Positions 58,776 to 64,000 of a stretch of DNA of 64,000 nucleotides are shown one piece after another; position 1 is the first letter of the stretch; each line of letters opens with the position of its first letter. The notes under the pieces were generated by a model that was given only the letters and a program-made list of their open reading frames with translations, ran no database searches and was not told the origin of the DNA. The position numbers and the translations under genes are program-made. This DNA is from Citromicrobium bathyomarinum (GTDB lineage Bacteria > Pseudomonadota > Alphaproteobacteria > Sphingomonadales > Sphingomonadaceae), in the NCBI RefSeq assembly GCF_021021475.1, contig NZ_JAINWL010000002.1, forward strand, positions 496,001-560,000. Reading direction: 5' to 3'.

Positions 58776-60305
58776 ATGGAGAAACCACGCCAGAGCTGGG
58801 CGGGGCTGTGGAACATCAGCTTCGGCTTCTTCGGAATCCAGATCGGCTTCGTGCTGCAGAATTCCAACATGAGCCGCATCTTCCAGACGGTGGGGGCATC
58901 GCTCGACGATCTGCCCGCGCTGTGGGTTGCCGCGCCGCTGACCGGGCTGATCGTCCAGCCGATCATCGGCTACCTGTCCGACCGGACGTGGAACCGGCTG
59001 GGCCGCCGGCGGCCCTATTTCCTGACCGGGGCGATCTTCGCCGCATTCTCCCTATTCCTGATGCCCTTCGCGCCCGCCTTCGCCGCGCCGCTGGTGTTTG
59101 CGGCAGGCCTGCTGTGGCTGCTCGACGCATCGCTCAACATCTCGATGGAGCCGTTCCGCGCCTTTGTGGGGGACATGCTGGACAAGTCGCAGCACGCGAC
59201 CGGCTATGCCGTGCAGACCGCCTTCATCGGCAGCGGCGCGGTGGTCGCGGCGATCTTCCCGTGGTTTCTGGAGCATCTGGGCGTCGCCAATATCGCGCCG
59301 CCAGGGCAGATTCCCGACACCGTGCGGTGGAGCTTCTGGGCGGGCGGGGGCGCGCTGTTCGTGGCGATCGCGTGGACCGTGCTGACCACGCGAGAATATT
59401 CGCCCGAGGAAATGGCCGCGTTCGAGGCCGAGAACCAGATCGAGCAAAGCCACACGATCCGCGCGCTGGCGGCGAAGAACTACGGCTTCGCACTGGTCTG
59501 GCTGGTGGCGGGCGCGGCGGTGATCCTCGCAGTTGCGCCGCTGGGGCTGGAGAAGGAGATTTACCTGCTCGGCGGCCTGCTCGCGACCTACGGCCTGCTC
59601 AGCGCGATCGGCATTTCCATGGCGCGCAAAGGCCAGTCGGCCAACATGCTGTCGAGCATCGTGGGCGACTTTTCCGGCATGCCTGAAGTGATGAAACGGC
59701 TCGCGCTGGTGCAGTTCTTCAGCTGGTCCGCGCTGTTCATCATGTGGATCTATTCCGGCCCGATCGTGTCGCAATATTTCTACGGCAGCGCCGATGCGGC
59801 GAGCGCGGCCTATAACGACGGCGCCAACTGGTGGAACCTGATCTACACCGTGCAGAACGGGGTCGCCGCGATCGCCGCGCTGTTCGTGCTGCCGGTGATG
59901 GCGCGCAAGTTCGGCCAGGCATACACCCACATGGCATGCCTGCTGGCGGGCGCGCTGGGCTTCCTCGGCTTCTTCGTGCTGCGCGATCCGATGCTGCTGA
60001 TCGGGTGCGAGGTGCTGAAGGGCATTGCGTGGGCCAGCATCCTCGCGATGCCCTACGCGATCCTCGCCAGCAATCTGCCGCAGGCCAAGCTCGGTATCTA
60101 CATGGGGCTGTTCAACATCTTCATCGTGGTGCCGCAGCTGCTGGTGGCGACGATCATGGGATCGATCATGAAGGCGTTCTTCCCCGGCGAACCCATCTGG
60201 ACCATGCTGTTCGCCGCCGCCGCGTGGGCACTCGCCGCGCTGGCCATGCTGCGGGTCGGATCGGTCCTGCCCGCGCAATCCAGTACGGAGACCACCGATG
60301 CGTAA
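58776..60305 (+). CDS. SLC45-like MFS sugar transporter
   Basis: A 509-residue membrane protein with about 12 hydrophobic segments. LWNISFGFFGIQIGFVLQNSNMSRIFQTVGA and GYLSDRTWNRLGRRRPYF are typical of the SLC45/GPH-like sucrose-maltose transporters found in sphingomonad and Caulobacter maltodextrin loci. It likely imports maltose or maltodextrins through the inner membrane. The start is the ATG of MEKPRQSW, with AAAGGATAACAAGG upstream. The stop overlaps the following GH13 gene by eight bases. Confidence 0.9.
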   Translation: MEKPRQSWAGLWNISFGFFGIQIGFVLQNSNMSRIFQTVGASLDDLPALWVAAPLTGLIVQPIIGYLSDRTWNRLGRRRPYFLTGAIFAAFSLFLMPFAPAFAAPLVFAAGLLWLLDASLNISMEPFRAFVGDMLDKSQHATGYAVQTAFIGSGAVVAAIFPWFLEHLGVANIAPPGQIPDTVRWSFWAGGGALFVAIAWTVLTTREYSPEEMAAFEAENQIEQSHTIRALAAKNYGFALVWLVAGAAVILAVAPLGLEKEIYLLGGLLATYGLLSAIGISMARKGQSANMLSSIVGDFSGMPEVMKRLALVQFFSWSALFIMWIYSGPIVSQYFYGSADAASAAYNDGANWWNLIYTVQNGVAAIAALFVLPVMARKFGQAYTHMACLLAGALGFLGFFVLRDPMLLIGCEVLKGIAWASILAMPYAILASNLPQAKLGIYMGLFNIFIVVPQLLVATIMGSIMKAFFPGEPIWTMLFAAAAWALAALAMLRVGSVLPAQSSTETTDA

Positions 60306-61683
60306 ACTCGCCATCGCCGCGCTGCTGGCCTGCGCCGCAGCGCCCGCCGCCGCGCAGACCGCCGATCCGTGGCAACCCCGGCCCTTCGTCGAGATCGAGC
60401 ATCCCGAATGGAGCCGCGATGCGGTCCTCTACCAGATCAACACCCGCCAGTTCACGCCCGAGGGCACCTTCGCCGCCGCGCAGAAGGAGCTGCCGCGGCT
60501 GAAGGAGCTGGGTGTCGACATCTTGTGGCTGATGCCGATTCACCCGATCGGCGAGGTCAACCGCAAGGGCACGCTGGGCAGCCCCTATTCGGTGCGCGAC
60601 TATTACGCGGTCAATCCCGAGTTCGGCACCGAGCAGGACCTGCGCAACTTCATCGACGCCGCGCACGCGCAGGGCTTCCACGTCATCCTCGACCTGGTGG
60701 CCAACCACACCGCGTGGGACAATGCCCTCGCGAGCGAGCATCCCGACTGGTACGAAAAGACCTGGGACGGCCATTTCCGCCCGACCCCGTGGTGGGACTG
60801 GTCCGACATCATCGATCTAGACTGGTCGAAGCCCGGGGTGCGCGAGCATGTCGGCAAGGCGATGGAATACTGGGTCCGCGAATTCGACGTGGACGGCTAT
60901 CGCGCCGATGTCGCCGGCTATGTCCCGATCGATTTCTGGGAGACGATGCGCGCACGGCTCGATGCGATCCGCCCGGTCTTCATGCTGGGCGAGGTGCAGC
61001 AGACCGTCCACCACCGCGCCGCCTTCGATGCGACCTACGCATGGGACTGGCACCATACAGGCAAGCGGATCGCAAAGGGCGAGGCGGATGCGACCGCGCT
61101 GTTCGGCTATTACGCCGAGAACGAGAGCCTGTGGCCGCGCGAGGCCATGCGCCTGACCTATATCGAGAACCACGACAGCAATGCGTGGGAAGGCACGATC
61201 TACGAGAATTACGGTGACGGGCTGGAAGCGCTGACCGCGCTCGCCTTTACCGGCGAAGGGCTGCCGCTGGTCCATAACGGGATGGAGGCGTGCAACGCGC
61301 ACCGCCTCGCCTTTTTCGAGAAGGACCCGATCGACTGGAGCCAGCGCGAAGGCTGCGACTATGGCGCACTTCTCAAGGACCTGATCGCCTTTCGCACCGC
61401 CAACCCCGCGCTGGGCAACGGGCAATGGGGCGCGGTGATGCAGCAGGTCGTCAACGACAGGCCGCAGCAGCTGTTCGGCTGGGTCCGGCAGAAGGACGGC
61501 AACAAGGTGGTCGGCCTGTTCAACCTCTCCGACACAGCGGTCGAGGCGAGGCTGGCGGACGGGCTGGCGGCGGGCACCTACCGCGAATTTCGTGACGGAG
61601 ACGCGGTTACCATCGCGGCGGGCGATACCGTGTCGCTGCCCGCCTGGGGCTTCCGCCTGCTTTCGACCGGGGGCGAGCGATAG
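60298..61683 (+). CDS. GH13 alpha-amylase-like enzyme, exported
   Basis: A 461-residue GH13 protein with a signal peptide (MRKLAIAALLACAAAPAAAQ). Motifs: LVANHTAWDNAL, the nucleophile Asp in VDGYRADVAGYVP, the acid Glu in FMLGEVQQT and the third Asp in IENHDSNAWEG. The region after the barrel ends with a short beta domain. It is a distinct subfamily from the other two GH13 enzymes here. The gene overlaps the MFS stop by eight bases, so transport and hydrolysis are coupled. Confidence 0.92.
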   Translation: MRKLAIAALLACAAAPAAAQTADPWQPRPFVEIEHPEWSRDAVLYQINTRQFTPEGTFAAAQKELPRLKELGVDILWLMPIHPIGEVNRKGTLGSPYSVRDYYAVNPEFGTEQDLRNFIDAAHAQGFHVILDLVANHTAWDNALASEHPDWYEKTWDGHFRPTPWWDWSDIIDLDWSKPGVREHVGKAMEYWVREFDVDGYRADVAGYVPIDFWETMRARLDAIRPVFMLGEVQQTVHHRAAFDATYAWDWHHTGKRIAKGEADATALFGYYAENESLWPREAMRLTYIENHDSNAWEGTIYENYGDGLEALTALAFTGEGLPLVHNGMEACNAHRLAFFEKDPIDWSQREGCDYGALLKDLIAFRTANPALGNGQWGAVMQQVVNDRPQQLFGWVRQKDGNKVVGLFNLSDTAVEARLADGLAAGTYREFRDGDAVTIAAGDTVSLPAWGFRLLSTGGER

Positions 61684-61745
61684 GATCGGCAGGCCGGAAC
61701 TACCCCGGGCGTTAAATCATCACATAGCTATGCGGCTGGAAATCC

Positions 61746-61760
61746 GGGCAAGGCTTGCCC
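61746..61760. promoter_or_regulatory. 15-base palindrome upstream of zwf
   Basis: GGGCAAG-G-CTTGCCC is a perfect 7-base inverted repeat 69 bases before the zwf start. It could be an operator for the Entner-Doudoroff genes or a stem ending the amylase transcript; without a T-run the former is somewhat more likely. The rest of the 145-base gap shows nothing definite. Confidence 0.4.
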
Positions 61761-61828
61761 TAGGATAGCTGCGGTCTGGCGGTTGCTGGAACATTGCTCC
61801 GCCGCACGATTATCAGGGAGCGACCTTT

Positions 61829-63277
61829 TTGAAGCGACACCCCTCTTCCTCGCTCCTTTTGTTCGGGGCGACCGGCGATCTAGCCAAGCGGATGCTGCTG
61901 CCATCGCTCTACGCGTTGCACGAAGACGAGCTGATCGCGGCTGATCTGCGGATCGTCGGCACCGCGCGCAGCGAGCTGTCCGACGAGGAGTTCCGCACGC
62001 TCGCCAAGGAAGCGCTGGACCAGTACCTGCCCGATGACCGCAAGGACGAGGCCAAGATCGCCTCTTTCCTCAAGCATCTACAATACCAGCCGCTCGACGC
62101 ATCGACGATCGAGGGGTTTGACGATCTCGCCGCCAAGCTGGGCGATATCTCGGGCGGGCTCTCGATCTTCCTGTCGACCGCGCCGTTCCTGTTCGAACCC
62201 ACGATCAAGGGGCTACAATCCGCCGGGCTGGCGGGCGACAATGTGCGGATCGGGCTGGAAAAGCCGCTCGGCAATGATCTCGCCAGTTCGGCCAAGATCA
62301 ACGATGCGGTCGCCAGCGCCTTCGCCGAAGACCGGATTTTCCGCATCGACCACTATCTGGGCAAGGAAACGGTCCAAAACCTGATGGCGCTGCGCTTCGC
62401 CAACATGATGTTCGAACCGCTGTGGAACGCCAACCACATCGACCATGTGCAGATCACCATCAGCGAGACGGTGGGTCTGGAAGGGCGGCACGGCTTCTAC
62501 GACGAGACCGGCGCGCTGCGCGACATGGTCCAGAACCACATGCTCCAGCTGCTTGCGCTGATCGCGATGGAGCCGCCGGTCGATTACGACGCGGCCAGCG
62601 TGCGCGACGAGAAGGTCAAGGTGCTGCGATCGCTGCGCCCGGTTTCGCCCGAGGAAATGGTCCGCGGCCAGTATGGCAGCGGGGCCGTGCAGGGCGAGGC
62701 GGTGGAAGGCTATGCCGACGATCTGGGCGAGGCGTCCGACACCGAAACCTTCGTCGCGATCAAGGCGCATGTCGATAGCTGGCGCTGGCAGGGCGTGCCC
62801 TTCTACCTGCGCACCGGCAAGCGCATGACCGAGCGGCGCAGCGAGATCGTGATCCAGTTCAAATGCGTGCCGCACAATATCTTTGCCGGGCGCGGCGGGC
62901 GGCTGGATGCGAACCGGCTGGTGATCCGCCTGCAGCCCGAGGAATACGTGCGGCTGATGGTGATGGCCAAGCAGCCCAGCATGGACCGCGAAGGCGTGAC
63001 CTTGCGCGAAGTGCCGCTGGACCTCTCGCTGACCCATGCCTTCGCCAAGGCCCGCCGCCGGATCGCCTACGAGCGGCTGCTGCTCGACCTGATCGATGGC
63101 GACCCGACGCTGTTCGTGCGCCGTGACGAGGTCGAGGCGCAGTGGCGCTGGGTCGACGGCATCCGCGCAATCTGGGCGAAGGAAGACGCTCCGCCCAAGC
63201 GCTACGGCGCGGGCAGCTGGGGGCCGAGTGCGGCGATCGCTCTGACCGAGCGTGACGGGGTGACCTGGCATGAGTGA
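61829..63277 (+). CDS. zwf: Glucose-6-phosphate dehydrogenase Zwf
   Basis: A 482-residue enzyme oxidising glucose 6-phosphate to 6-phosphogluconolactone, the entry of the Entner-Doudoroff and pentose phosphate pathways. The coenzyme motif LLLFGATGDLAKRMLLPSLY and the active-site RIDHYLGKETVQN are intact. The start is TTG, supported by GGGAG eight bases upstream and by similarity beginning a few residues later. The stop overlaps pgl by eight bases. Confidence 0.95.
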   Translation: MKRHPSSSLLLFGATGDLAKRMLLPSLYALHEDELIAADLRIVGTARSELSDEEFRTLAKEALDQYLPDDRKDEAKIASFLKHLQYQPLDASTIEGFDDLAAKLGDISGGLSIFLSTAPFLFEPTIKGLQSAGLAGDNVRIGLEKPLGNDLASSAKINDAVASAFAEDRIFRIDHYLGKETVQNLMALRFANMMFEPLWNANHIDHVQITISETVGLEGRHGFYDETGALRDMVQNHMLQLLALIAMEPPVDYDAASVRDEKVKVLRSLRPVSPEEMVRGQYGSGAVQGEAVEGYADDLGEASDTETFVAIKAHVDSWRWQGVPFYLRTGKRMTERRSEIVIQFKCVPHNIFAGRGGRLDANRLVIRLQPEEYVRLMVMAKQPSMDREGVTLREVPLDLSLTHAFAKARRRIAYERLLLDLIDGDPTLFVRRDEVEAQWRWVDGIRAIWAKEDAPPKRYGAGSWGPSAAIALTERDGVTWHE

Positions 63278-63887
63278 TCTGCGCTGGGCACCCGATGGCT
63301 CCGCCAAGGCGGTGGCCGACCATATCGAACGCGTGGTGGGGGCCAGCGATGCGCCGGTGATCGCGGTGCCCGGCGGATCGACCCCGGTGGCGATCTTCGC
63401 CGAACTGGCGGAGCGCGGGCTCGACTGGAGCGGGGCGACGATCATGCTGGGCGACGACCGGCAGGTGCCGCGCGATCACGAGGCGAGCAATCAGGCGAAG
63501 CTGGAGCGTGCGCTGGGCGACAGCGGGGCGCGGATCGTCGCATTGGAAGAGGGCATGGCAGTGCCCGATCTCGACCTGTTGTGGCTGGGCATGGGAACGG
63601 ATGGGCACATCGCCTCGCTGTTCCCACAGATGCAGGCCGAAGACCGCCCCGGACGCGCGGTGATCCGCACCGTGCCCGATCCGCTTCCCCCCGAAGCGCC
63701 GTTCCCGCGTCTGAGCATGAATTTCGCCGCGCTGACCAAGGCCCCGCGTGAGAGCATCATCGTGCTGCGCGGAGCGGACAAGAAGCAGGTGATCGAGCGG
63801 GCGCAGGATTGTGCAAGTGACCTGCCGGTCGCGCGCTTCCTGCGCGAGGCGAGCGGCCCTGTGACCATCTACTGGAGCGCGCAATGA
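63270..63887 (+). CDS. pgl: 6-phosphogluconolactonase
   Basis: A 205-residue enzyme of the DevB/Pgl type, hydrolysing the lactone made by Zwf. It has VPGGSTPVAIFAEL, the MLGDDRQVPRDHEASN active-site region and WLGMGTDGHIASLFP. It is short but complete compared with usual lengths of about 220-240. The stop overlaps the next start (ATGA). Confidence 0.95.
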   Translation: MSDLRWAPDGSAKAVADHIERVVGASDAPVIAVPGGSTPVAIFAELAERGLDWSGATIMLGDDRQVPRDHEASNQAKLERALGDSGARIVALEEGMAVPDLDLLWLGMGTDGHIASLFPQMQAEDRPGRAVIRTVPDPLPPEAPFPRLSMNFAALTKAPRESIIVLRGADKKQVIERAQDCASDLPVARFLREASGPVTIYWSAQ

Positions 63888-64000
63888 CACTGAACGACAC
63901 CGTCGCCCGCGTCACCGACCGGATCGTGGAGCGTTCGCGCGACGGGCGGGCGCGCTATCTCGACCTGATCGAGCGCGCGCGGGAAGAGGGCGTCCACCGC
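63884..64000 (+). CDS. edd: Phosphogluconate dehydratase Edd, 5' end only
   Basis: The first 39 codons (MTLNDTVARVTDRIVERSRD...) match the N-terminus of Edd, which dehydrates 6-phosphogluconate to 2-keto-3-deoxy-6-phosphogluconate. The rest lies beyond the window. The zwf-pgl-edd order is standard in Entner-Doudoroff operons of this group. Confidence 0.85.
   Translation, partial: MTLNDTVARVTDRIVERSRDGRARYLDLIERAREEGVHR

Overview
The window comes from an aerobic anoxygenic phototrophic alphaproteobacterium, most likely Erythrobacteraceae (Sphingomonadales). The evidence is the gene order of the photosynthesis gene cluster, an oxygen-dependent cyclase (acsF), a 5-aminolevulinate synthase inside the cluster, high GC content, sphingomonad-type palindromic repeats, and a TonB-receptor/halogenase-type sugar locus next to Entner-Doudoroff genes. 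The organism assignment is inferred from gene content and order; no database search was possible.

Region 1 (1-21630) is one arm of the photosynthesis gene cluster. Reading leftward on the minus strand: aerR/ppaA, ppsR, bchG, a PucC-like transporter and bchP (regulators, then the last steps of bacteriochlorophyll a synthesis). Reading rightward from a shared divergent promoter: bchF-bchN-bchB-bchH-bchL-bchM-lhaA-puhA-puhB-puhC-(conserved small gene)-acsF-puhE-hemA. Most neighbours overlap by 1-11 bases, so the set looks like a single translationally coupled unit that makes 5-aminolevulinate, converts Mg-protoporphyrin to bacteriochlorophyllide, and builds the reaction-centre H subunit with its assembly factors. 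Two matching 18-base PpsR-like boxes lie beside bchF and bchG. bchB carries a 91-base double-hairpin repeat inserted in frame, the most unusual feature of the window. bchCXYZ, bchID, puf and crt genes are not in this window.

Region 2 (21700-45700) is mostly housekeeping: a cytochrome c, a DUF3422 membrane protein, an aldehyde dehydrogenase, a GST, msrB, a bifunctional penicillin-binding protein, the htrA/hflC/hflK membrane quality-control group, mrp with a lone molybdenum hydroxylase large subunit, hemH, a cytochrome P450, a DUF1674 (SDHAF4-like) gene, an RsmB-type rRNA methyltransferase, a PPOX-fold protein, a SlyD-like isomerase, msrA, an exported methyltransferase-like protein, a SIMPL lipoprotein, aguB, folK (apparently starting at CTG) and tRNA-Lys(TTT), whose 5' end overlaps folK. 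Two hairpin-rich intergenic repeats flank the DUF1674/rsmB pair, one with a strong G-quadruplex motif.

Region 3 (45701-64000) is an alpha-glucan utilisation locus. On the minus strand: a TonB-dependent receptor, a tryptophan-halogenase-like flavoprotein, two GH13 enzymes, a SusB-like GH97 alpha-glucosidase and a sodium:solute symporter. Divergently: a LacI-family regulator, an SLC45-like MFS transporter and a third, exported GH13 enzyme, then zwf-pgl-edd, which starts the Entner-Doudoroff pathway. Maltodextrins would enter through the receptor, be cut in the periplasm and cytoplasm, and the glucose oxidised by the Entner-Doudoroff enzymes. Three similar ATACGTAT-like sites are candidate LacI operators.

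I see no CRISPR array, prophage, transposase, rRNA or clear foreign island. No wholly new multi-gene system stands out; the strongest novelty candidates are the in-frame repeat in bchB, the folK/tRNA-Lys junction and the regulatory sites.
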